The notes beneath the pieces are model-generated. The model saw only the letters and a list, made by a program, of their open reading frames with translations, did no database searches and was not told where the DNA came from. Made by a program: the position numbers and the translations under genes. From the NCBI RefSeq assembly GCF_000526315.1, contig NZ_JAFV01000001.1:3908501-3972500 (forward strand): 64,000 nucleotides of DNA. Direction: 5' to 3'. Below are positions 43,895-53,393 of the stretch, piece after piece. The stretch comes from Methylopila sp. 73B (GTDB lineage Bacteria; Pseudomonadota; Alphaproteobacteria; Rhizobiales; Methylopilaceae). Every line of letters begins with the position of its first letter. The first letter of the stretch is position 1.

Positions 43895-44094
43895 GCCGCC
43901 GCCTCGCAAGGGGGGCGACGCGGCGGAGCGGGACGGGCTTGCGAGCGCCCGTCCGTCGCAGGCGCCGTCCGGCGGCGTTGCGGCGAACCGCCGCCCACCG
44001 GCGCTGAGGCGTCCGTCGCTCCAAGCCTTTTCTCCGCCGCTCCGGCGTGGTCTGCCTGCCGCAGTGACGAATCGGACATGAGGAAACGCCGCCG

Positions 44095-44319
44095 ATGAGC
44101 GACGAGGACATCACGCGCGACTGCAACGGCGCGGCGCTTCAGGACGGCGACAGCGTGACGCTGATCAAGGATCTGAAGGTCAAGGGAACGTCCGAGACGC
44201 TCAAGCGCGGGACGCTCGTCAAGGCCATCCGCCTGACCGGCGACCCCGCGCAGGTCGAGTGCAACACCAAGCAGGTGAAGGGACTGGTGCTGCGCACCGA
44301 GTTTCTGAAGAAGGCGTAA
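44095..44319 (+). CDS. PhnA/YjdM-type protein, C-terminal domain only
   Basis: 74 residues. AALQDGDSVTLIKDLKVKGTSETLKRGTLVKAIRLTGDPAQVECNTKQVKGLVLRTEFLKK is the SH3-like C-terminal domain of the PhnA (YjdM) family. The N-terminal zinc ribbon of full-length relatives (about 110 residues) is absent, a common short form. Despite the name, the family has no proven role in phosphonate use. Confidence 0.85.
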   Translation: MSDEDITRDCNGAALQDGDSVTLIKDLKVKGTSETLKRGTLVKAIRLTGDPAQVECNTKQVKGLVLRTEFLKKA

Positions 44320-44467
44320 CCGGTCAGTTTGCCCTGAACGGGACGCAGGCGGAGCGCCGCGGCTCAGCGAAAGGGCTTCCGGCGCGGCGGGATTTGCGGC
44401 TACACACCCAGGGTGAGCCGGTCGTTGCGTGTCGGCGTGCGCCCGCTGCGTGCGGACGAGGAGTACG

Positions 44468-46024
44468 ATGGCGGAAGGACTTGAGGCGCAGGCGCGGTTC
44501 GCAAGCCGGTTCGTGCGACGCGGGCTGCATGTGCTGGACCTCGGCGGTGAGCCGGCGGCGATCGAGGCGCATCTCAGACCGAGCTCTTGGGACAGTCGCG
44601 ACGTCGTCGAGTTCGAATCCACGGTTCCGCGGCGCAACTTCGCTCGCCTCGAACTGCCGGCGGCGGACCTGATCACGGCGTTTGGCGTGTTCGGCTCCGT
44701 GCGCGACGACAAGGGGCTGCTGCGGCGGTTGGCCAAGGCCCAGACCCCCGTCCTCGCCTCGACGCCGGCGCCGCGCAGCGGCGACAATGTCGGGCGCTCG
44801 GCCGCGGTCGCGGCGTTCGAGAACGCCGCCGCATTAGCTGGTTTCAATGTGTTCTGGCGCTTCTTCCAGGCCGACAGCGCGCTGTACCTGCTTGTTCCGA
44901 AAGGCGCGGACGGCGCGGCCGTTTCCGACGTGGGCTATCGCAGCGCCGCCGACGTGGTCACCCTAGCGTCGCCCGCCGACCGCCCGGCGCTCCTCGTCGC
45001 GGGTTTCTTCGGCCGCGGAAACTGCGGCGACGAAGCGCTGTTCCAAGTGATCTACGAGGAGTTCGCGCGCGACTACGACGTGATCGTGAGCCTCGACGAG
45101 CACGGCGCCGCCGAGGGCTATTGGAACTGGTACCCCTACGAGCGCTGCAAGCGGATCCATCAGGGCAATCTGGCTGATCCCGCCCGGACGGCGCGCGCCA
45201 TGATCGTCGGCGGCGGCGGGCTGCCGATCGGCTTCGTGGCGGATCAGGTCATCGCCGCGCGCTCGGCCGGCATTCCCATCGCGTTCGCCGGCACCGACCT
45301 GCCCGCGAGCCGGTTTCACCGGGGACCCGCCGCCGACGCCGCTCTGCAGAGCTACATCAGGCTGTTCAACGTGGTCGCGCTGCGCTCGGCCGCCGCGGTC
45401 GAGCAGGCTCACCTGGCCAAACGCCAGGTGACCTACGGCGCGGATTGGGCGCTGCGTCTCGTCACCGACAAGGCGACGGACGTCACGATGAACGAGCGCC
45501 GGGCGCTCGTGACCTTGCGGGAGTTTCCGCTGCAGGTCGTGTCGTATCAATACGTGCGTGAGGTCGAGCGGCTGATCGGCGAACTGGCGGCGAGCGGCTA
45601 TGAACCGACGCTGATGCCCTTCTGCGCGGAGGACGACAAGTTCGCCGCCGACCTCGGCCTCGATCGCCTGGCGCCGAGCGAAAGACACTGGTGGAACTCG
45701 CGCCGGGTGAAGCAGTTCATCGCCTCGAGCGGTCTGATGATCAGCGTCGGCCGCCTCCATCCGACCATCTTCGCGGCGACCACCCGCACGCCGGTGATGC
45801 AGATCTGCCCGCCGCTGGTCGAGGGCCAGGATCCCGGCTCCTTCGCCAAGATCGCCGCGATGGCGGCCGAACTGGACATCGACTACCTGCCAGGCGTCGA
45901 CGCCGCGATGGCCGTCATCTCGGGCGGCCGCGCCCGGCCGTCCGGCAAGGTCGCGCTGCGCGAAGGCCAGAGGCGCCTCGAGACGATGATCTCCACGATC
46001 CGCCGCGCCTTCGACCGCGGTTGA
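44468..46024 (+). CDS. Polysaccharide pyruvyl transferase family protein with N-terminal Rossmann-like extension
   Basis: 518 residues from ATG 44468 with GAGGAG upstream. Residues 170-510 are the pyruvyl transferase domain: LLVAGFFGRGNCGDEALFQVIY, MIVGGGGLPIGFVADQ, TYGADWALRL and ISVGRLHPTIFAATTRTPV. The first 150 residues (GLHVLDLGGEPAAIEAHL, LITAFGVFGSVRDDKGLLRRL) look like a degraded class I methyltransferase fold with a single GxG-like turn. A fused accessory domain is not usual for this family. It converges with a second PPT gene. Confidence 0.82.
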   Translation: MAEGLEAQARFASRFVRRGLHVLDLGGEPAAIEAHLRPSSWDSRDVVEFESTVPRRNFARLELPAADLITAFGVFGSVRDDKGLLRRLAKAQTPVLASTPAPRSGDNVGRSAAVAAFENAAALAGFNVFWRFFQADSALYLLVPKGADGAAVSDVGYRSAADVVTLASPADRPALLVAGFFGRGNCGDEALFQVIYEEFARDYDVIVSLDEHGAAEGYWNWYPYERCKRIHQGNLADPARTARAMIVGGGGLPIGFVADQVIAARSAGIPIAFAGTDLPASRFHRGPAADAALQSYIRLFNVVALRSAAAVEQAHLAKRQVTYGADWALRLVTDKATDVTMNERRALVTLREFPLQVVSYQYVREVERLIGELAASGYEPTLMPFCAEDDKFAADLGLDRLAPSERHWWNSRRVKQFIASSGLMISVGRLHPTIFAATTRTPVMQICPPLVEGQDPGSFAKIAAMAAELDIDYLPGVDAAMAVISGGRARPSGKVALREGQRRLETMISTIRRAFDRG

Positions 46025-46072
46025 ACGAAACGGCGCGCAAGGCGCGCCGTCGTCTCAGGGCTGCGTCCGAGA

Positions 46073-47341
46073 TCAGGCGGCGTCGGAACGCTCTGTTGTC
46101 TCCCCGCCCTTGGCGGCCTGTTCGTCCGCCTTCGCCCGGATGCGCTCCTGCCGCTTGGCTTCGCGCTTGGCTTCACGTGCGGCCGCACGCTCCGGAGAGT
46201 CCGGTCCCTTGACCGGCTTCGGAAGAGGAGCGGCGCCTGGGGCCGCCGCCGCCCCGAATGAGGGGACCGCCGCGGCGCCAGCGCGCCAGCTCTTATCGAC
46301 CTCAGCGTCGCCGCGCGCCGTCTTCAGCACCAGATCGAACTGCTGTTTCAGGCGCTCGTAGTAATCTGGCGCGAAGTCGATGGCCTTGACGCGGCTGTTG
46401 AAGTCGTCGCCGTACTCCGCGATCATGTCGTCGACGGAGTAGTAGAACGGCAGGCCGACCTCCTCACAGAAGAACACGTTCTTCCGGTTCAGGATGTGCT
46501 TGCCGTCGACCATGATCTTGGGGTCGATCGCAAGCGTCGGAACCTGCGACGTCATCGACATGATCAGCGTGTGGAGACGTCCGACGCTGACGACGACGTC
46601 AGCCGCGCCGATCAGGCCCTTCACCTGGCGGGGGTCATGCCAGCACAGCTCGGTGTTGTCCGCGTTCGCGGTGGGGAAGAATTTCATGAAGCGCTGGTCG
46701 TCGGGGGCGAAGGGCAGGTAGCGCACCCTGTGGCCCTGGCGCTCCAGATAGGCGTGCAGACGGTTGACGGCCTCGATGTGCTCCTGGTCCGGAGTGCCGA
46801 AGTTGCGCAGGGTGACCAACGCCCCGCCGCGCTTGTGCTCCGGCGGCTCGATCGATTTCAGGCCAAGCGCCCAGTCCGCCCCGTGGTGCACGCCGACGCC
46901 GGCCTTCCGCAGGTTGAAGATCGACTTGGTGGTGCGGACGGAGAACAGGTCGAGCCGGTTGTAGATGTCGAAGCGGATGTGGTCGCGGCCCAGCGCCGAC
47001 TTCACCGAGGAGTCGACGCCCGTGATCATGGTGCGCTTCTGCGCGTCGAGGGCGGACATCAGGAACTGACCGGAGAAACCGAACGGCAGCGAGCCGCCGC
47101 CGATGTGAAGCGCGGCGACGTCCGAGCCATAGACCCGCGGCACGTCGTCGTAATTGATGATCTCGCACTGGTTGTAGGGCTCCCAGCTCTGGAAGCCTTC
47201 GTAGGCGTTCTTGTGTTCGATCGGCACGATGATGTGAAAGTCGTCCTTCAGCAGATCGTGCTGCACATGGAGGAAGGCCTCGTCGCCGGCGTTGCCGCGC
47301 GCGAAGAAACCCAGCAGGACGACCGAAGGCTTGCTCGACAT
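46073..47341 (-). CDS. Polysaccharide pyruvyl transferase family protein
   Basis: 422 residues. ATG 47341 is chosen because GGAG lies six bases before it; ATG 47353 is the alternative. VVLLGFFARGNAGDEAFLHVQ, ALHIGGGSLPFGFSGQFL, VHHGADWALGLKSIE and VVSVGRLHTLIMSMTSQVP are the family motifs. The last 75 residues are Ala/Pro-rich, then strongly charged (AREAKREAKRQERIRAKADEQ), a tail not part of the enzyme. It is the fourth paralogue in the window and presumably pyruvylates a surface glycan. Confidence 0.85.
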   Translation of the reverse strand: MSSKPSVVLLGFFARGNAGDEAFLHVQHDLLKDDFHIIVPIEHKNAYEGFQSWEPYNQCEIINYDDVPRVYGSDVAALHIGGGSLPFGFSGQFLMSALDAQKRTMITGVDSSVKSALGRDHIRFDIYNRLDLFSVRTTKSIFNLRKAGVGVHHGADWALGLKSIEPPEHKRGGALVTLRNFGTPDQEHIEAVNRLHAYLERQGHRVRYLPFAPDDQRFMKFFPTANADNTELCWHDPRQVKGLIGAADVVVSVGRLHTLIMSMTSQVPTLAIDPKIMVDGKHILNRKNVFFCEEVGLPFYYSVDDMIAEYGDDFNSRVKAIDFAPDYYERLKQQFDLVLKTARGDAEVDKSWRAGAAAVPSFGAAAAPGAAPLPKPVKGPDSPERAAAREAKREAKRQERIRAKADEQAAKGGETTERSDAA

Positions 47342-47634
47342 TGACGTCTCCATGTTGCGGGCCGCTAGGCGCGCAATTTCGCTGCGCCCCGGCCTCCGCC
47401 GTCTGGACGCGGCGCGGACCCTACCGCAGCGCGGGAGGGTTCGCTACATGCGGCGCGCCCTCAATGTGTTCGGGGATTGAACGCGCGCCTGAACTCGGCT
47501 TGGCTGCGGCGGTCGCCGCCAAGCGGTCGGACAAGGGTAGAATTGGCTTGGCCGCTTTTGCGTCTCTGACGGCTCGAATCCGTTCGCTGCATGTGTTCGC
47601 TGTGAGATTTGGCCCTCAAACGGGGTAATGAGTG

Positions 47635-48396
47635 ATGCTTTACGTCTGCTTCGGCATGGAAAAAGGCGGCTCAACCTACACCTATTATTTGACGCAAGCG
47701 CTCTTCGAGTCACTGGGGCATCCGCATGTCCAATTGTCGCCCGAGCATCGAGGCGATGCCAAAGAGCAGGGCGGGGCCGTCAACAATGTGCGGGATTGGC
47801 AGCATGGGGTCGTTCGAGCGATCCGCCTTGCGGCCCCGTCGAAGGCGCTGGTGACCCTCCGGACGCATGCGTCCCCTTCGGACTCCATTCTTAGGATGCT
47901 GTCGAAGGGCAAGGCCAAACTCAGCGTCGCAATCAGGGATCCGCGTGATCTAGCGCTCTCCCTGATGGATGTCGCCACGCGTCGCCAAGCCCTTGGGAGG
48001 CCGTTCTTGCAAGACATGCGGCCGAACAATCTTACGAGCAGCTTCTCGGTGATCGAGGCCAACATCGCGCGCGTGGCGGAGTGGACGTCGGCGCCGGACG
48101 CTCTGCTTCTCTACTACGAGGAGACGGCGTTCTCGCCGGCGCTCACCATCGAAAAGATCTGTCGCCATCTCCAACTGGAGCCGCCGAAGGGCGGCGTCGA
48201 AGCGATCACGCTGAAAGCGGCGTCCTGGCCGAACGGAAAACGCAACGTCGCGCATCCGCACCGGCACCGGCACGAAATGTCCGCACAAGACCAGGAGATC
48301 ATCCTCGATCGCTTCTCGGATTTCTACGCGCGATATTTCCCCGATGCCCGTGTCGTGACCGAGGACAACCAAGGGACCGTGGATGCCGACGGTTGA
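47635..48396 (+). CDS. Sulfotransferase-like protein
   Basis: 253 residues from ATG 47635 (GTG one codon earlier). MLYVCFGMEKGGSTYTYYLTQAL provides the PAPS 5'-phosphosulfate loop (KGGSTYT), and LSVAIRDPRDLALSLMDVATR the 3'-phosphate-binding RDPRD segment. DALLLYYEETAFSPALTIEKICRHLQL is the expected later helix. It probably sulfates a glycan or lipid, consistent with the neighbouring pyruvyl transferases. The C-terminus is His/Arg-rich (HPHRHRHEM). Its first codons are AT-richer than the rest of the window. Confidence 0.75.
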   Translation: MLYVCFGMEKGGSTYTYYLTQALFESLGHPHVQLSPEHRGDAKEQGGAVNNVRDWQHGVVRAIRLAAPSKALVTLRTHASPSDSILRMLSKGKAKLSVAIRDPRDLALSLMDVATRRQALGRPFLQDMRPNNLTSSFSVIEANIARVAEWTSAPDALLLYYEETAFSPALTIEKICRHLQLEPPKGGVEAITLKAASWPNGKRNVAHPHRHRHEMSAQDQEIILDRFSDFYARYFPDARVVTEDNQGTVDADG

Positions 48397-48469
48397 CCGA
48401 TTGCCCTCCTCGGCCGGACTGCCAAGATTGCGGGCGCACAGCGCCGTACCGCACAAAATTAGTCGGCTT

Positions 48470-49714
48470 TCATATCTTTCGTGGTCCGAGGGCCGGGCTG
48501 TCGGAGGCGCTGCGCTCGGGCCTCTCCAGCGTGCGCCGGGCAAGGCGCTCCTTTCGTATCACGGCATAGGCGGCTTTGCGCTCTTCGATCCTGACTTCGC
48601 GGCTCTGCAACCTTGCAGCATAGGCGGCAGCTTGCTCGGCGGCGCGATCGCGCATGATCCGCTCGAGCGCGTTCGCCTTATCCGCCCCGCCGAGCCCTCT
48701 GTCGAGTGACAGCGCCTCAACATAATCTGCAATTAGATTCTCATCGGTAACTCCCGTTGTGCAGAAGTACCGTTCGAATGCCCTCATGTTCAGTTTGAGG
48801 ATGTGAGGCACGAATATGCCGCTGGTCACTTCCAAATCGATGGGAGAAGCACTCCATTACGATCTCGTATGGTGGAAAATAAAAACTCTATCGTCATTTG
48901 GAGATACGTCGCGATAGAAGCGATCTAAGGCTGCACGGAGAATGGCCTTTGAAGGGCTGTTCGCCGCGATGCAACTAATAGAGCGAAACGTCGCCGCAAG
49001 AGGTATTGGCGAAAGTGTAAATATAATAGAGACGTTAGTGCGATGTTCGCGGATCATCTGATAGATGGCCCGGATATTATCGAGACTCTCTTCGTACTCG
49101 GCAATCCGGAATTTATGCCGGGAGGCGTCGAATTTGTCGGCTGGGACCGCGCGCCAAAAAACCTCGCCCGTTGGCTCATCATACCAAATCTCAGATAGCC
49201 CGAGCGTAAGTATAAAAACATCACATGGGTTAAATAATTCTTTTGTCCTTAGTCGGATGTCTTCATCATATCCAAATTCTTCAGCTTTATATCCGTGTCA
49301 TAGCGCAGACTTCGGAATAAAATTATTCCAGGTCCATTCAAATTGATGGCGAAGTGCAAATGTATTGACAATTCCGTCGCCTAATTTTGAAACATAAGCG
49401 ATTTTATCGATTTTGGTTAGGACTTTGAGCCAAATATTATTGAGATAATTACTGATGTTATCAGCAAAGAAGCTCCCAAAGGCGACGATTTTGTCGTTCG
49501 CCGTTATAAATGGAGCGGCGGGCAGCAGGCCATTCAAAACGAACTTGATGAGCCCGTCGGGCTGGTCAATTTGATTCAGTTCAGGGCCGAAATTGGTATG
49601 TTCGCCCCGAAAGAAAGAGTAGCCCTTAATTACATGAGCCCCGCCTACAATGGCTTCGAATTTATTATCCTTGGCTATTACGTTCTTCGTAAGGGGTGAG
49701 GTCAAATCCGACAT
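48470..49714 (-). pseudogene. GSCFA-domain protein, inactivated
   Basis: Segments in order on the minus strand. From ATG 49714 comes MSDLTSPLTKNVIAKDNKFE and then VAFGSFFADNISNYL (GSCFA-like block). TGA at 49298-49300 sits where relatives have Trp (next residues HGYKAEEFGYDEDIRL). The same frame then continues through FILTLGLSEIWYDEP and IIFTLSPIPLAATF. A frameshift near 48866-48880 leads to PPYEIVMECFSHRFGSDQRHI. A second near 48795-48815 leads to VPHILKLNMRAFERYFC. One nonsense and two frameshifts make it non-functional. GSCFA proteins are SGNH-like and associated with surface-glycan loci. It is AT-rich. Confidence 0.75.
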
Positions 49715-49894
49715 TCGTGCTTTCTCCGACGAACGTTTATGTTCAAAGCTATAGGCGCAATGGTTCGCCATCCGAACGCGCGGCGGAATTTCCAAGTCGT
49801 TCGATTTGCCGGAATGGCGTCTTGGATCTGCGCGGAGCCGAAGTGCCTCCTCGGTGTATGCAGTCAGAGTAGCTGCATCGTGCCTCGCATGCGG

Positions 49895-50407
49895 TCAGGT
49901 CCTCGCCTTCTTCGCTCTCAGCCCCAATCCTTCGGCGAAGCTGCGGTCGAGCCGCACCAGCGCGCGCCGGGCGATCGCCACATGGCGAAGCTCACGGGGG
50001 TCGAGATGCACGTCGAGCGCCTCCCCCTGGGCCGCGACGGCCTCGAGCGCCGCTCGACCCGTCTCGGTGAGGGTCAGGAGCTTCGCCCGCGGCGTCTCCT
50101 TGGAACTCGCCTTCTGGATCAGCCCACGGGTGCGGAAGTCGTCGGCGATCTGCTGAAAGCGTTGGCGCGACTGGCCGACTTCGCGGGCGATCGCCGCCGC
50201 CTTCCGTCCGGGCGCGGTCGCGATCGCGTTCAGCACGCAGTAGTCCTCGAACGTCAGGCCGTGCGCTTTCAACGTCTCCATTTCCGAGAGATGCGTGGCG
50301 ATGGCCTTGATCGCGAGAGCGATGTCGACGACGGACTCGAAGAGATTGGCCGTTTCCGCAGCCGTCATGTCGTAGGGCTCGGGGGTCTGGGCGACGGCGT
50401 CGGTCAT
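49895..50407 (-). CDS. MarR-family transcriptional regulator
   Basis: 170 residues. LTFEDYCVLNAIATAPGRKAAAIAREVGQSRQRFQQIADDFRTRGLIQKASSKETPRAKLLTLTETG spans the winged helix (about 50-116), with helix 3 at SRQRFQQIADDF and the wing at RAKLLTLTETG. Flanking helices would form the dimer. The target is unknown; no operator palindrome stands out. It is divergent from the GGDEF gene after a gap of about 290 bases. Confidence 0.85.
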   Translation of the reverse strand: MTDAVAQTPEPYDMTAAETANLFESVVDIALAIKAIATHLSEMETLKAHGLTFEDYCVLNAIATAPGRKAAAIAREVGQSRQRFQQIADDFRTRGLIQKASSKETPRAKLLTLTETGRAALEAVAAQGEALDVHLDPRELRHVAIARRALVRLDRSFAEGLGLRAKKART

Positions 50408-50695
50408 CGAAGTCTTTCAGGCGTTCCGCGAGAGCGAAAATCTACGGCGAAGGCGACCGCGGCGTCGAACGGTTTTGCACGTGCGCCGTGGGCGGATCGG
50501 CGATGCGCGTCGGATCCTTACACCAAGCTTGCGGGAAGACGGGCTGTCGTGATCGCCCCATGGGGCGTCGCAGCGGCTCTGAGGCCTTACCGTCCTGCGA
50601 ACGCCTACAGGTTAGGCTTGAGCGCAGCCGGAATCATGTCCATGGAAGCTGTTCATAGTTAACGGCCGGCAACTCCGGCGAACGGTTCTGGCGGC

Positions 50696-51847
50696 ATGGG
50701 ACACAAAGGCCTCTTCAGTCTCCCGCGATGGCGGGTCATGCGCTGGCTAACCGAGGCCGGGAAAGACGTGCCGCCCGAGATCCGGCGGGCGTTGATCGCC
50801 AGCCTGCACGGCACGCTCCCCATCTTCGCCGGCGGCGTGTTCAACAGCATCCTGATCGCCGGAATCGTCGCCGTGCGGCTGGGGCGACCTCTCTTGATCG
50901 CCTGGTTCGTGGCGGAGATCGTGATCGGCGTGGCGCGCCTCGCCGTGCTTGTGATCTCGTTCCGGCGCGCCCAGGCGGGGCAGGGGACGCCCACCGACGT
51001 CTATCTGCTGCTGTCGGTGGTCTGGGCGGCGAGCGTCGGTTTAGGCGCGTCGATCTGCGTACTGAGCGGAGACTGGGTCTCCGCGACGGTCGCCTGCATG
51101 TCCGCCGCGGCGATGGTCGGGGGCATCTGCTTCCGGAATTTCGCCGCCCCGCGTCTCGTCGCGTTGATGATCGCGCTGAGCCTCGGACCCATCTGCCTGG
51201 TGGCGCCGTTCTCCGGCGAACCGGCGATGTTGGCGGCGCTGGTGCAGATCCCATTTTACCTCATCAGCATGCGGCTCGCCGCCTATCGGCTCAATGGTCT
51301 TTTGGTCAACACCATGGAGGCGGAGCGCGAGAACGACCGCCGCGCCCGGCACGACGCGCTGACGGGGCTTTCGAACCGAGACGGCCTGACGCAGGCGCTC
51401 GACACGGTAGGGCGCGGCGAGCGGCATCGTCTGGCGCTGCTCTATCTGGATCTCGACGGCTTCAAGGCGGTGAACGACACCTATGGCCACACCGCCGGCG
51501 ATCGGCTTCTGAAGGCGGCCGCGGCGCGGCTAAAGGGCTTGCTCCGCGCGGGCGACGTCGCGGCCCGAATAGGAGGCGACGAGTTCGTCATCATCGCCCG
51601 CGATGTCGAGCGGGCGCAGGCGCCGGCCTTCGGCGAGCGGCTGATCCGCGAAGTCGGCGCGCCCTACGACCTCGGGGACGGCATGGCGGTCACGATCGGC
51701 GTCAGCGTCGGCGTCGCGCTGACCCCCCATCATGGCGAAGAGTTGCCGGAGCTGCTGCAGGTGGCCGACGCCGCGCTCTATCAGGCCAAGCTTGCGGGCA
51801 AGTCGCGTTGCGTGATTGCGACCGACCGGGAGCTCGACTGCGCCTGA
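50696..51847 (+). CDS. Membrane-anchored diguanylate cyclase (GGDEF)
   Basis: 383 residues. Residues 40-200 hold about six hydrophobic segments (IFAGGVFNSILIAGIVAV, LIAWFVAEIVIGVARLAVLV, LVALMIALSLGPICLVAPF). The catalytic domain starts at HDALTGLSNRDGLTQAL. The active motif is RIGGDEFVII, and RAGD five residues before GGDEF is the RxxD inhibitory site, so feedback by c-di-GMP is expected. YQAKLAGKSRCVI closes the fold. It makes c-di-GMP, which could promote the surface-polysaccharide state suggested by nearby genes. Confidence 0.93.
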   Translation: MGHKGLFSLPRWRVMRWLTEAGKDVPPEIRRALIASLHGTLPIFAGGVFNSILIAGIVAVRLGRPLLIAWFVAEIVIGVARLAVLVISFRRAQAGQGTPTDVYLLLSVVWAASVGLGASICVLSGDWVSATVACMSAAAMVGGICFRNFAAPRLVALMIALSLGPICLVAPFSGEPAMLAALVQIPFYLISMRLAAYRLNGLLVNTMEAERENDRRARHDALTGLSNRDGLTQALDTVGRGERHRLALLYLDLDGFKAVNDTYGHTAGDRLLKAAAARLKGLLRAGDVAARIGGDEFVIIARDVERAQAPAFGERLIREVGAPYDLGDGMAVTIGVSVGVALTPHHGEELPELLQVADAALYQAKLAGKSRCVIATDRELDCA

Positions 51848-51863
51848 CCCCGCTCGCCGCCCG

Positions 51864-52190
51864 TCATGTCGCGAGACATGCGGTCGCCGGGCTTCCTTTC
51901 GCCGTCCACGTGGCGGTGTCGCCCCGGCTCCAAAGTTCGAAGCCGTCGGCGGCGTAACCGACGCTGGACGCCCCGCGGAGGCGCGACAGCAGGGCCTTCT
52001 CGCCGTCGACCATGGTGACGTCCGCCGCGTCGCCCTGAAACCGCACCGAGAGAAACGAGCCGTCGTTGCAGGCGTAGCGCACGGGATCGGCCGGTTCGGC
52101 GAGGGGCGCAGGGCGCGGGGGCGCCTCCGCCGCGCATCCCGAACCGGCCACGGCCGCGAGGGCGACCAAACCCTTGGCGAAGCGACGCAT
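51864..52190 (-). CDS. MliC-like lysozyme-inhibitor lipoprotein
   Basis: 108 residues from ATG 52190. A lipoprotein signal ends in VAAVAGSGC with the lipidated Cys near residue 19. The mature part, VRYACNDGSFLSVRFQGDAADVTMVDGEKALLSRL, then GYAADGFELWSRGDTATWTAKG, fits the MliC/PliC fold (YxCxDG, FWxKGDEA). Such proteins inhibit c-type lysozyme in the periplasm. It lies 16 bases past the converging diguanylate cyclase gene. Confidence 0.8.
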   Translation of the reverse strand: MRRFAKGLVALAAVAGSGCAAEAPPRPAPLAEPADPVRYACNDGSFLSVRFQGDAADVTMVDGEKALLSRLRGASSVGYAADGFELWSRGDTATWTAKGSPATACLAT

Positions 52191-52351
52191 CGCATACTCC
52201 CTGCCGCGCATTCGGACCGGAGCCCGATTCGGCGGTCTTATACGCCACATCACGAAGTCGAGCGCGCAGCTCCCGCCCAGCGCCCCGGCCGCCTATGTTC
52301 GCGTCGCGTCCGGATCGGACGCGGCCTCCACCTCATTTGCCCCGGGTGCGT

Positions 52352-53104
52352 ATGATTCTTCGATCGATCGGCGTGCTCGCCGGCAGCTTCGTCGTCCTGT
52401 TCCTGCTGCCCCTCGGTCTGTCCGCCCTGCTGTACGCGTTTGGGAGCGCGCCGCGCGACTGGCAGGCCGCGGACCGTTCCAGCGCAGGTCTGCTGCCGCC
52501 CGCCGCCCAGCAGCCGGAGGCGGTCGTGCGCGTGTTCGCGGCGCGCACGGTGCGCTGGCGCGGGATCTTCGCGTCTCACTGCTGGATCGTGGTGAAGGCG
52601 AAGGGCGCGGACGCCTACACGCGGTACGACTACACAGCCTGGGGACAGCCGATCCGGGTCAACGGCTTCGTGGCCGACGGCCGCTGGTTCGGCCGCGCGC
52701 CGGAGCTGGTGTTCGCCGCCGACGGCGCTTTGGCGGAGCGGGCCATCCCCAAGATCCGCGAGGCGATAGCGGGCTATGGGTTCGCCGCGATCGGCGATTA
52801 CCGCGCCTGGCCCGGGCCGAACTCAAACACCTTCGTGGCGGCCGTGATGGCGGCGGTGCCGGAGCTCGACGCCAAACTGCCGACGACCGCGCTGGGGAAA
52901 GATTTTCCCTATGACGGACGTTGGGTCGCCCTGACGCCTTCGAAGACGGGCCTGCGCTTCACCGCGGGCGGCTATGGCGGCGTGACGCTCGGCTGGATGG
53001 AAGGCCTGGAGATCAACGTCCTCGGCGCGGTGTTCGGGCTGGAGTTTCGAAGCCCTGCGATCAACTTGCCAGGCTTGGGCCGGTTCGGGTTCGATCGCGC
53101 GTAA
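52352..53104 (+). CDS. DUF3750 family protein
   Basis: 250 residues from ATG 52352 (GTG 52346 possible). One N-terminal membrane anchor (IGVLAGSFVVLFLLPLGLSALLY) precedes a periplasmic domain. VRVFAARTVRWRGIFASHCWIVVKAKGADAYTRYD and WPGPNSNTFVAAVM contain the conserved His and NSNTF pattern of DUF3750, which suggests an NlpC/P60-like fold. The enzymatic role is unproven. A 9-bp inverted repeat (TTTTAATAG/CTATTAAAA) follows about 30 bases downstream. Confidence 0.85.
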   Translation: MILRSIGVLAGSFVVLFLLPLGLSALLYAFGSAPRDWQAADRSSAGLLPPAAQQPEAVVRVFAARTVRWRGIFASHCWIVVKAKGADAYTRYDYTAWGQPIRVNGFVADGRWFGRAPELVFAADGALAERAIPKIREAIAGYGFAAIGDYRAWPGPNSNTFVAAVMAAVPELDAKLPTTALGKDFPYDGRWVALTPSKTGLRFTAGGYGGVTLGWMEGLEINVLGAVFGLEFRSPAINLPGLGRFGFDRA

Positions 53105-53131
53105 AAGGGCGGATCGTGCGCCCGGGGTGCG

Positions 53132-53157
53132 ATTTTAATAGACGGCGCCTATTAAAA
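53132..53157. promoter_or_regulatory. Inverted repeat after the DUF3750 gene
   Basis: TTTTAATAG, spacer ACGGCGC, CTATTAAAA: 9-bp perfect arms in an otherwise GC-rich area. No T-run follows, so an operator for the downstream transport unit is as likely as a terminator. Confidence 0.35.
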
Positions 53158-53253
53158 GATGCCGGCCGTCGTTGCGGTGCAGCAGCATGGCGCATCGCAA
53201 ATGACCGTTATTTGACAGGCAGGTGGCTCAATCTTTGGGCTGTGCGGGAACGC

Positions 53254-53337
53254 ATGACTGCTCTGCAGATCGCTGCGTTGCAGCATGACCAAGACTTCAG
53301 TATACCAATGACGTGGCTGGCGCTTGCGCTGGCCTAG
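53254..53337 (+). CDS. Possible 27-residue leader peptide
   Basis: Reads MTALQIAALQHDQDFSIPMT and ends WLALALA. No clear ribosome site precedes the ATG. Its stop lies 30 bases before a terminator hairpin upstream of a drug-efflux-type gene, so ribosome stalling or pausing could control the hairpin. This is a positional inference; the ORF could be fortuitous. Confidence 0.3.
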   Translation: MTALQIAALQHDQDFSIPMTWLALALA

Positions 53338-53366
53338 CCCTCCTTGGGCGTTTCCTCCCTAGACTT

Positions 53367-53393
53367 GGGCCGGCTCTGCCGGCCCTTTTTTTT
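53367..53393 (+). terminator. Strong intrinsic terminator just upstream of the MFS gene
   Basis: GGGCCGGC-TCT-GCCGGCCC with perfect 8-bp arms, followed by eight T. It ends 13 bases before the exporter's ATG. Confidence 0.85.
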
